From Mactromeris polynyma (lineage: Eukaryota > Mollusca > Bivalvia > Venerida > Mactridae), in assembly GCA_032209605.1 (NCBI GenBank), contig JASFXZ010000029.1, positions 1,601,001 to 1,665,000 on the forward strand: DNA of 64,000 nt, given 5' to 3'. The position numbers were made by a program, and so were the translations under genes. Each line of letters begins with the position of its first letter. Position 1 is the stretch's first letter. Below, piece by piece: positions 1 to 12,300 of this stretch. Below the pieces are notes generated by a model. The model was not told where the DNA came from. It saw only the letters and a program-made list of their open reading frames with translations, and made no database searches.

Positions 1-283
1 TATGACAATAATAAATTGTTCACGTAGATTATTTGCTTAGTGGGTATTTTACAACGTTTATGGAGTAGTGTACTGTTTAACTTGTCCCTCACTGCCATGG
101 GTTAGAATTCAGACGAATCCCGACCATGATTTCAGAATTGATATATGGGGAAGCTATCTAGCTCGATGGCTCGTTGGAGGTTCTATCATGTGCACCCGCC
201 TGAGCACAAAATAATGTTCTAAGGAACATTTTGCAATAATTCAGTCTTAATGTGTAGCTGTGAGTATTGTCTCTGATTTTCAG

Positions 284-352
284 AACCATTGGGTAGAAGC
301 AGTGGGTGGGGAAATACAGCCAGCTTCACTGTTTCGAATGGACATTTGGCAG
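284..352 (+). CDS. Membrane-protein gene, exon a (first in window)
   Basis: This exon gives 23 codons in phase 0 at both ends. The acceptor is GATTTTCAG and the donor is GGCAG|GTTTGA, which is weak at +3 and +4. It encodes NHWVEAVGGEIQPASLF plus six more residues. It joins in frame to 1420. Exons upstream of the window are expected. Confidence 0.5.
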
Positions 353-3300
353 GTTTGAAAACACTATCTTATTAATTAAATGGATTGATTATTGAAATAT
401 GAAAATCTATTCGATTGATTCATTAAATAATCAAGAGGTAGTGACGTTATTTAGCCGCGGCCGTGGTCCAGTGGTTAGTGCGCTGGACTTGTAACCCGGC
501 GATCTGGGCTCGATTCCAGGTCGCGGCAGGTCATACCCTTCCATGAAAATTTTACAAAAATGTCGATTTTCCTCCACACGTGGAGAAGTTGCCGGCTCCT
601 TGTGGAAGGGTAAGTTAGTACTGGCTAGGTTTCAGTCCAGGAAAAACTGGTTAGGTGAACCGGCCGCTGTATATATAACTGAAATATCGTTGAGAAACGG
701 CGTTAAACCCGATGAAACAAACAATGAGGTTATTAGCACTTCAATGAATGCTCTTGAAGATACGTTCATACATATATAGGTATATCATGTTAGATACATA
801 GTAGATTCGAAAATATCATAACTAGGGCTGTATGATTATTACGGTGGTACGGACAGAACAGGAAATGTTAGCACAGTAAAACCTCGATAATACGACCACC
901 ATTGGGACCTTTGAAAACTGGTCGTCTTATTGAGGTGGTCTTAATATTGAGGTTGAATAAAGAGAAAAACAGTGAAATTGGACTTAAATTAATTTGGAGG
1001 TGGTCTTATTATTGAGGTGGTATATTAGTGAGATTTTACTGTGTGTATGTTCTTTCACATATGCTCGTTTTGGTGCCTACTTGTGTATGTGAAAGAAAAT
1101 GTTTTTTCCCATGTTATTTTATATGCCACTGTTAAATATCGTCTATAAATAATATTTGTATGGAAGCTGACTGCGCACTTTCATATGGTTCCATACGACG
1201 TTCTATTAGCATGTGTATTGGAACACACCAATACTTTACCAAGATATATATCTTTTGTGAAATATATATCATCTGAACATGTTGATTTAAGTATTTTGCC
1301 CTGTTTATTTCTGCAGAAACACATTCCGTCAATGCGTGAAAGACTGCGAAATGATACGTTATTGATCCATACCAATAAAATATATTATTATATAATTAAC
1401 GTACCTTTAACCAATTCAGGGTGGAACTACCAAGCCAATAGTACGAAATGTATTACAATTTAATAGTGAGGCGCCTACACAAGATGTATTTGATGTTGCC
1501 CCATGTTTTACTTCTTCCAGAAAAGCCAGATTGCTCGTCCATTTTGCAGGTAATATTTTTACGTTCATACTGAATGAGGTTCAACAGCATGTGGTGCATT
1601 ATACGGACAAATCTCTTATCAATGTTCCGTTTTATATTCTCTTTGCACAAATACTATCATGACCTGATGCGATCGTATCTCTCGAAGGAATAGTATTTCC
1701 GTATCATTCTTTGATGCTTTAATTGTTTCGAGACTACACTGGGAATTGTATAGTCGCATCATATGCACTTGTGCTCCATAGGCTTCAATTTATTCATGTT
1801 ATCGAAGTTTAAAGAACAAAAGAGAATGCAGTTACCGTTAATTTCTGAATGCATGAGTTAGACGTCTTCAGTATTGTTCTCTCTGTCAATGATGTCTTCA
1901 TGATGCACCTTTGAGATCGAAACGCAGACAGGGAGTAAATTGAATACATGTTCTATTAGTAATGTACTGGTTTGAAATTCTGGACCACTTGTTATGTCAA
2001 ATGATTGTTTCATCGGGTTTAACGCCGTTTCTCAACGATATTTCAGTTATATACGGCGGCCGGTTCACCTAACCAGTTTTTCCTGGACTGAATTCTAACC
2101 AGTACTAACTTACCCTTCCACAAGGAGCCGGCAACTTCTCCACATGTGGAGGAAAATCGACATTTTGTCAAATTTTCATGGAAGGGTATGACCTGCCGCG
2201 ACCGGGAATCGAACCCGGATCGCCAGGTTACAAGTCCAGCGCACTAACCACTGGACAACTGTCATAACGGTATTGAGCAAATAAAATTGGATACCATTCA
2301 TAGAGGATTTCTTAAGACAAAAAAATCTCGGTCAGGAATGCTAGGTTCTATCGATGAGAAAAAGAGATTAGTAATGTCTGCGCGAACATAAAATTAATCG
2401 GTTCGCTTCAGCTGATTATAAAACCGTTATAGATATACGTATCAAGAGGACACCTGGGGAACTGTTTTGGACAGAAGCGACGCAACGATGTGAATAATGA
2501 ACGAAAAATAGAAAGGCTCTTACATGTAATTTGTATTACAGAGAATAATTCTTTTCCGATGCTTGGGCATTGTTGTACAATTAGGTGCATGCTCTGTATC
2601 ACGCATACTGATCAAGGAAGACACATTGAGCTGTCTGATAGGATATCTATAAGTGTGGCATAGTCATACTTTCGATGAACTGCCGCATTTGTAAGAGAGT
2701 GCAAAATACAGACATCACATGTCTTTGCTATTTGCATATCAGCATTGTGTAAACCCACCAAACATTACTTTAACCACTAAATTAAATTCTCTTCAACCGA
2801 ATAACGTTTGTAAGCTTGACACAGATTGGTTAACTTTTTGGTTAAGCCTGTAAATTTGTTTACCAAAAGTAAAATAAATAACTTGTTTATTGTTATGTAT
2901 TTTCTTCTTTCGATGCAAAGTAACGAACACAATTATTGCAATGGTTTTATGTTTCCAAATAAAACATTTTGATCACAACAGAGGCGTTATACTTATTACT
3001 GTAAACATGACAAAGTTTATGAAAACCAAATGAACATAATAGTGTTTGCCTTAACAACTGCGTCTAAGGGAAGATCTATAGTATTTTTCAAGATGTATCT
3101 AGTGCGTGGAATTAAGAAGACTTTCTTGGTTTTGAGTACCAGTCACGAACAGTATCGATATATAACGTGTTTCGACGACTAATACAAAAAGTACTGGTGA
3201 TCTATATTGAAACAGACTATACTGTACTAATCACACTACGGAGTTATTTTTATCCAATCGCCTACGCAGTGATCGGGGATTACGGGCGTCGGAGTTACTG

Positions 3301-6300
3301 CAGTGCGGCGTAACCGAGTGACCAGCAATCGTAACATCCCGGCATTATTTTTTATGCAGAACAAATTTTAACTTTCAAATTGCAACTAGTTTGATAGCAT
3401 CAGGTTGCGTTGACCATCTTTTGTAAAGATATTTCTTGTTCTAACTACATGGTCATTCCGAAAGCTTGAAGAGTGTCTCCATTTTCCGGAAGGCATACTT
3501 CTATAAACAGTTTGGTCTGATGTACATGTGTTACTTGTAGAGGCGCTGGAAAGAGTTATCAAACAAATATATGTAGCACACCATTAAATATATTTAACTT
3601 TTTATTGGACTTGATAAGATACCACTAGTCAAGAGAGAAGCGTGTGTAATTACTTGAGAAGGATTGCAAGAGACCGATAAGATGCATTGAACATTTATAC
3701 ACATGAATCTTTATTGTCCAATCCCCGACGTCACATGACCGACACCGGCACAATTGTCCAATCCCTGATGTCCCATGACCGATACAAGCACAATTGTCCA
3801 ATTCCCGATGTCCCCTGACCGATACAAGCACAATTGTCCAATTCCCGATGTCCCCTGACCGATACAAGCACAATTGTCCAATCCCCGATGTCCCATGACC
3901 GACACCAGCACAATTGTCCAATTCCCGATGTCACCTGACCGACACCAGCACAATTGTCCAATTCCCGATGTCCCCTGACCGACACCAGCACAATTGTCCA
4001 ATCCCCGATGTCCCATGACCGACACCAGCACAATTGTCCAATCCCCGATGTCCCATGACCGACACCAGCACAATTGTCCAATTCCCGATGTCCCCTGACC
4101 GATACAAGCACAATTGTCCAATTCCCGATGTCCCCTGACCGATACAAGCACAATTGTCCAATTCCCGATGTCCCCTGACCGATACAAGCACAATTGTCCC
4201 ATTTCCGATGTCCCCTGACCGACACCGGCACAATTGTCCAATTCCCGATGTCCCCTGACCGATACAAGCACAATTGTCCAATCCCCGATGGCACCTGACC
4301 GACACCGGCACAATTGTCCAATCCCCGATGTCACCTGACCGACACCGGCACAATTGTCCAATCCCCGATGTCCCCTGACCGACACCGGCACAATTGTCCA
4401 ATCCCCGATGTCCCCTGACCGACACCGGCACAATTGTCCAATCAACGACGTCACCTGACCGACACCGGCACAATTGTCCAATCAACGACGTCACCTGACC
4501 GACACCGGCACAATTGTCCAATCCCCGACGTCACCTGACCGACACCGGCACAATTGTCCAATCCCCGATGTCCCCTGACCGACACCGGCACAATTGTCCA
4601 ATCCCCGATGTCCCCTGACCGACACCGGCACAATTGTCCAATCCCCGACGTCACCTGAACGGCACCGGCACAATTGTACAATCCCCGATGGCACCTGACC
4701 GACACCGGCACAATTGTCCAATCCCCGATGTCCCCTGACCGACACCGGCACAATTGTCCAATCCCCGATGGCACCTGACCGACACCGGCACAATTGTCCA
4801 ATCCCTGATGTCCCCTGACCGACACCGGCACAATTGTCCAATCCCCGATGTCCCCTGACCGACACCGGCACAATTGTCCAATCCCCGATGGCACCTGACC
4901 GACACCGGCACAATTGTCCAATCCCTGATGTCCCCTGACCGACACCGGCACAATTGTCCAATCCCCGATGTCCCCTGACCGACACCGGCACAATTGTCCC
5001 ATTCCTGATGTCCCCTGAACGGCACCGGCACAATTGTCCAATCCCCGATGTCACCTGACCGACACCGGCACAATTGTCCCATTCCTGATGTCCCCTGAAC
5101 GGCACCGGCACAATTTTCCAATCCCCGACGTCACCTGACCGACACCGGCACAATTGTCCAATTCCGGATGTCCCCTGACCGACACAAGCACAATTGTCCA
5201 ATCCCCGATGTCACCTGAACGGCACCGGCACAATTGTCCAATCCCCGATGTCACCTGACCGACACAAGCACAATTGTCCAATCCCTGATGTCACCTGACC
5301 GACACCGGCACAATTGTCCAATCCCTGATGTCACCTGACCGACACAAGCACAATTGTCCAATCCCCGATGTCACCTGAACGGCACCGGCACAATTGTCCA
5401 ATCCCTGACGTCACCTGACCGACACAAGCACAATTGTCCAATCCCCGATGTCACCTGAACGGCACCGGCACAATTGTCCAATCCCCGATGTCCCATGAAC
5501 AGCACCGGCACAATTGTCCAATCCCCGATGTCACCTGACCGACACCAGCACAATTGTCCAATCCCCGATGTCCCATGAACAGCACCGGCACAATTGTCCC
5601 ATTCCTGATCTCATCTGAACGGCACCGGCACAATTGTCAAATTCCTGATCTCATCTGAACGCCACCGGCACAATACAGTTAAGCCCCTTTAGATTCAATT
5701 AAATATTAATATAGTGCTAAAAATACATTTCTATTTCCAGTTTTGAAAGGAAGTGTTGATTCGGTGAGCAATATGTATCTAAAGGATATATTACACACAC
5801 AGTTGGTTTCCAAAGCGTTTCTGCCTCCATTGAGAATATCGAAAGTATCGGTAAGTACATGATTGGTTCTCCTCTTCTAGAACACAACCTGCCGATGGAA
5901 GGGTTGGATACATATGTTGAAAATCTGTTGTCATTACTTTACAAAAAAATGATGACGGTGTTGAAGAGCGTTTGTTGTTCAACAGAGTGTCAATGAAAAA
6001 GTTGCACTGGACTTTATAAACACAACTGTCGGTTAAATTTTACTTCTGCGTGAAGAATGAGCCGAAAATATTGTGAACACAGATTCAAATAAAAAAACCT
6101 ACATGTCTTATTCAGTTTCAAGACTGATTACAGCCGTTTTATTTGGGTCATGCGAAACAAGTTGTGCACTTTAATGACTAGATATGTATTGTTAAAAAGC
6201 ATGTAATACGTTATGACTCGATACGAATTCAGATTCTTTCTCGGAAACATTTGAGATTTTAGGCTCGAAACACAGAGTTTGAAAAATTGATATTTCAGGT

Positions 6301-9300
6301 AATAGTATGCTTTTTAAGTGTTTGCTAACATAATTATGCAACTAGTGTTGTAATAATTTTGCTATGTAGATAAGTTAAGAACTTCTAGTATGTAAGGTTT
6401 TGGCATTTTCAATTGTCCACGGGTCATTATTACCTTCAGTTATGATAGACTTACTTAGGTTAACACACCAAACGGTTCAAAACTCATGTTTAATAGCATA
6501 CAATGATGGACTTTTCGTCTGTTGTACATGATGTGATATGCACCTAAAATCAGTGTGGCCTCGGTTTAACCTGAACAATATCACATGATATCTAACCAAT
6601 GAGCCGAGTATTTTAATTCAAATAAATGGGCGAACTCAGGTTTATTCATTGTTTATGACTGTCGATTGTCACTGAAGTAACTGAACCGCTTGAATGCACT
6701 AATCATGGTCATCCGAGACGCGCTTCGGCAATTTCCGTAGCAGAAATATCACAGAAAATTGTTGAATACCGCAAATTACGGAATCGAAAACAATTCTCCT
6801 GGATCAATCAGGAAGCGTTTTTTTAGATTATATGATAATTACATACATTGTATATAATAAAGAATAAGTTTTTTTTATTGTATGATATTTCTGATAGTAA
6901 TATAAGTGCAGTATAATGTATACATGTACCAATTATTATATTTTGTAGGTTCAGCTGATTGGTCAATCAGATTTATATATGGATGGTGTTTTATTAGACA
7001 ACTCTCCATTGATAAACCCAAGTATAGTCCCGCCTCCGCCAGTCCAGCATTCACTGAGGGCTTCATTTGACTTTCTGGATGGAATAATCAGAGGAAAATG
7101 GCAGCTCACAGTTAACAGTACTGTTAACAATGTAAATATTGGGAATTAATTAATACCATGCCAACATTAATACCATGCCAACACACTATTTGCTCTGCTC
7201 TATCGGCCCATTCAGATTATTCCAAAAACTGTTTCTAAAAAAACTTTCGATCTCACACCGAAAATCTATATATTATATTGTATATGTATATACAAATGTA
7301 TTATATTGATGTCATGTTTATTTTTGGCCTTGGTAACTAATATTAGTTCGTTGATTACGAAAGTTCCTCTTTGAGTGCCTCAATATGTTTAATGTGACGA
7401 CTTTTGCCATCGTGCGCTCGTCTGCCATCAAGTTCTTCAATAAAAACTTCAACTTCCTACAGTTCCGACGTGAACGTTTACATTATATGTTGTGTTTAAT
7501 TATATAGAGTAAGGAAACAAATGAAATATGTCATTTTTATATTGCGGATGTAAGAATACAGTCAGTTTACATATATTCATCCGCCATCGTTGACAAGAAA
7601 AGTGTCATTAAACAACAACAAATGACTAGTAAACAACGAGTGAGACGTTATTTAAGTTTTATAAGTGTGTTCGTAATGGGTTCACTCTGGGTAAGTATCG
7701 TTAAAATATAATTATTTCGCAAGTTAAAAGCACAAATGAGGCTGTATTTTTGATAATCAATTCATTTTGACATGACATCAGATTGTAAATGATTGAAAAG
7801 TTGGATGTTCGTAATATATACTAGGTATATATTTACCTCTTAAACTTGAAAAATGAAATTCGTCTTCAACAATACATTCACATAATGGGCAATATCGATA
7901 TTCTCTATCAATTTTAAAATGCCTTTCCTTTTCAATCATAAGGGTATGACATGAGCTTCTAAATCTTGCAAAACAGGATCTGTTTTTTGTTATATCTATC
8001 ACATAGATGTATTTTTCAACTTCATAGTTATGCTTAAAATTATATACATTCTCATTTTAACAATTGAAGCAGACGGCACAAAAGTAGAGGAAAAGAGAAA
8101 ACTGCTTCTCTGCTTAAATGTATACAAAGGGAGAGAACTGCATTAAGGGCACTACATGGGGATTTTTGTTTAGTGTGGACGGACAGACAGACAGGCGGAC
8201 GATAGGCGGTGAGCGATCCTCACAACCTGAACCGTTGTATAGGTGAGCTAAAATTGAAAGCTCCAATTATCCGCAATGTCAGTGGGCCGACGAAATATTC
8301 ATAATTTAGTTCAACAGGGTGCTTGGTTCGTAGTACATGTAATGAAGTTCACGTAAATATTTTATGGAGGTGAAAGTATGACACGTTGTATTATTGTTGC
8401 AGGTACCGGTTGTATTAGAAAGCAGGGGCCTTCTGCAACTAAACTACATGTCAGAGTTCACGACCACGGCTCTTACAACAAAAACCACCGAACCAACGCC
8501 ACCAACTCCACCAGGGCTTGCGCCAACGACTGTAAAGCCAATGACACCAACGAGATATGACACACCACCGTCCCTACCTCCACTAACCAGTGCGCCATCA
8601 ACTAAGCAAACGTCATCGCCGTCATTACCTCCTGTAACCTCTACACGTACGTAGTACACTTAAGCATTATCCTTTCTTTTTCTTTTGTAGGCTTGATACT
8701 ACGAACCTACTTATCTCAAGTAGAGAATGAATACCGTGTACAAATATTTTCGGCGCAGCCGTAGTAACATGGTTTTGCTATTTACATATCAGTGTTGTGT
8801 AAACCAAACAAATATTACGTTAAACACCAAGGCAATTTCTCTTCAACCGAACAGCGTTTGTAACCTTGACATGGATTGGTAAACCTTTCTATAAAGGGTA
8901 CGTTACCTTACCGAAATCCACTGAATGTCGGTGAATTTGAATCTGGAGTGACCAGCAATCGTAACATCTCGGCATTTTTTCATGTTGCACAACAAATCTT
9001 AACCTTCAAAATGCGCCGACAATCTTTTTTCAAGATATTTCTTGTTATGGATGACATTTAATTATTCAGTATGAAGCATATTTCCCGATATCTACGAACA
9101 AGCGGTTATGACATTCACATTTCATTACTTCTCTCCTAGTAACTATTAAATTCATGAAGTTGAAATCGTGAATTCACGGCTTCACGAATTTACAATTTCA
9201 ACTTTACGATTTCACGACTTCAATTTCATGAAATCAATATTTCCTGCGAGATAAATAAATAGGTTTGACTGTCATCACCAGTCTTTCGCAGATATTGAAG

Positions 9301-12300
9301 TATATTCTAGTAACATATCAAGCAATTGGAATGTTAAATACCATGAAATAACAATTTTAATATATACATGTTAAATAAACATGCATCTTACCAATAATGC
9401 CACTTACTATAATCTACGCCACGACGAATAGCTTGGTGACTGCATTTACTCTTATCTCCTAAATGGTTGATTGTATTTGTTATGTCCTCTTAATTGTTGA
9501 TTGTATTTGTTTATGTCCTCTTAATTGTTGATTGTATTTGTTTATGTCCTCTTAATTGTTGATTGTATTTGTTTATGTCCTCATAATTGTTGATTGTATT
9601 TGTTTATGTCCTCTTAATTGTTGATTGTATTTGTTTATGTCCTCTTAATTGTTGATTGTATTTGTTTATGTCCTCATAATTGTTGATTGTATTTGTTTAT
9701 GTCCTCTTAATTGTTGATTGTATTTGTTTATGTCCTCTTAATTGTTGATTGTATTTGTTTATGTCCTCATAATTGTTGATTGTATTTGTTTATGTCCTCT
9801 TAATTGTTGATTGTATTTGTTTATGTCCTCTTAATTGTTGATTGTATTTGTTTATGTCCTCATAATTGTTGATTGTATTTGTTTATGTCCTCTTAATGGT
9901 TGATTGTATTTGTTATGTCCTCTTAATTGTTGATTGTATTTGTTTATGTCCTCTTAATGGTTGATTGTATTTGTTATGTCCTCTTAATTGTTGATTGTAT
10001 TTGCTCTTGTCTCTTTAATTGTTGATTGCATTTGCTCTTGTCTCCTTAATTGCTGATTGTATTTGCTCTTGTCTCCTTAATTGCTGATTGTATTTGTTCT
10101 TGTCTCCTTAAGTGTTGATTGTATTTGCTCTTGTCTCCTCAATTGTTGATTGTATTTGCTCTTGTCTCTGTAATTGTTGATTGTATTTGCTCTTGTCCCC
10201 TTAATTGTTGATTGTATTTGCTCTTGTCTCTGTAATTGTTGATTGTTTTTGCTCTTGTCCCCTTAATTATTGATTGTTTTTGCTCTTGTCTCCTCAATTG
10301 TTGATTGTATTTGTTCTTGTCTCCTTTATTGTTGATTTTATTTGCTCTTGTCTCCTCAATTATTGCTTGTATTTGTTCTTGTCTCTTTAATTGTTGATTG
10401 TATTTGCTCTTGTCCCCTTAATTATTGATTGTATTTGCTCTTGTCTCCTTAATTGTTGATTGTATTTGCTTTTGTCTCCTTAATTGTTTTGTTGTTTTTT
10501 TCTTATCTCTGTAATTGTTGATTGTATTTGCTCTTGTCCCCTTAATTGTTGATTGTATTTGCTCTTGTCTCCTTTATTGTTGATTGTATTTGCTGTTGTC
10601 TCCTTTATTGTTGATTGTATTTGCTCTTGTCTTCTCAATTATTGAGTGTATTTGTTCTTGTCTCCTTAATGGTTGATTGTATTTGCTTTTGTCTCCTCAA
10701 TTATTGATTGTATTTGTTTTTGTCTCCCTTATTGTTGATTGTATTTGCTCTTGTCTCCTCAATTATTGATTGTATTTGTTCTTGTCTCCTCAATTGTTGA
10801 TTGTTTTTTCATGTCTCCTCAATTGTTGATTGTTTTTTCATGTCTCCTCAATTGTTGATTGTATTTGTTCTTGTCTCCTTAATTGTTGATTGTATTTGCT
10901 CTTGTCTCCTCAATTGTTGATTGTATTTGTTTTTGTCTCCTTTATTGTTGATTGTATTTGCTCTTGTCTCCTTAATTGTTGATTGTATTGGCTCTTGTCT
11001 CCTCAATTGTTGATTGTATTTGCTCTTGTCTCCTTAATTGTTGATTGTATTTGTTCTTGTCTCCTTAATTGTTGATTGTATTTGTTCTTGTCTCTGTAAT
11101 TGTTAATTGTATTGCTCTTGTCTCCTTAATGGTTGATTGTATTTGCTCTTGTCTCCTTAATTGTTGATTGTATTTGCTCTTGTTTCCTTAATTGTTGATT
11201 GTATTTGCTCTTGTCTCCTCAATTGTTGATTGTATTTGCTCTTGTCTCCTTAAATGTTGATTGCAATTGCTCTTGTTTCATTAATTGTTGATTGCAATTG
11301 CTCTTGTCTCCTTAATTGTTGATTGTATTTGCTCTTGTTTCTTTAATTGTTGAGTGTATTTGTTCTTGTCTCCTTAATTGTTGATTGTATTTGACCTTGT
11401 TTCCTTAATTGTTGATTGTATTTGTTCTTGTCTCTGTAATTGTTGATTGTATTTGCTCTTGTCTCCTCAATATTTTTTTTTTGCTCTTGTCTCCTCAATT
11501 GTTGATTGTATTTGCTCTTGTCTCCTCAATTGTTGATTGTATTTGCTCGTGTCTCCTCAATTGTTGATTGTATTTGCTCTTGTCTCCTTAATTATTGATT
11601 GTTTTTTCATGTCTCCTCAATTGTTGATTGTATTTGTTCTTGTCGCCTTATGCTTTTGAGGTACATGTTTGCTCTTTGTGTAGCATTGCCTGTCATCTTT
11701 ATCCATTTTATTACATTTACAGCATGTCAATGTACAACACTAGCATGTCCAACACAAGCACCAACAATGACAAAAGTGGTAGTGATACCCTCTTCTCCAT
11801 GTCCGACTGTAACATGTCCGACTGTATCATGTCCAACTGTAACAATGTCATCTGTAACAAGTTCAACTGTAACAAGTTCAACTGTAAAAAGTTCAACAGT
11901 CACAAACAAACCGAGTAATGTTGATAAAGAACGTCAAAATAAAGCGAATGACAACAGCAGTGGATTGTCAAACGGTAATACTCATTTTTCAATAATATTG
12001 GTATATATTTTTAATATGTATATGACAGTTGGCATAACGACATTTTCAAGTCGATTCAAGAGAGAGAGTACGTAGCTATAATACTTGTACATAATTAGTG
12101 TACCATGTATTAATAATTCTGATAATGTTAATATGAATTACAATACTGGGCAGTCAAAAACGATAATCAAACGAGGAGTTTCTATCGCTGACAAAAGTAG
12201 CATTAACAACACGTAAAATTAAATCACACCAAACATATAATATGCATGATTACTGTATTGACAACACACATTGCAAACAAATCATGTGTTATTTCTTATT

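Noticed and set aside
454..528. Functional tRNA gene
   Set aside because: The A- and B-boxes are present but the cloverleaf is degenerate, and the sequence is the head of a repeated SINE. The same applies to the heads at 2185-2257, 56112-56186, 60455-60534 and 61350-61420.
3625..5633. Minus-strand open frames of up to 256 codons as genes
   Set aside because: They are generated by the 40-bp repeat. Several overlapping frames encode the same repeat peptide, and the region is intronic on the opposite strand.
3713..5674. CRISPR array
   Set aside because: The unit is continuous with no unique spacers, and the context is a eukaryotic intron.
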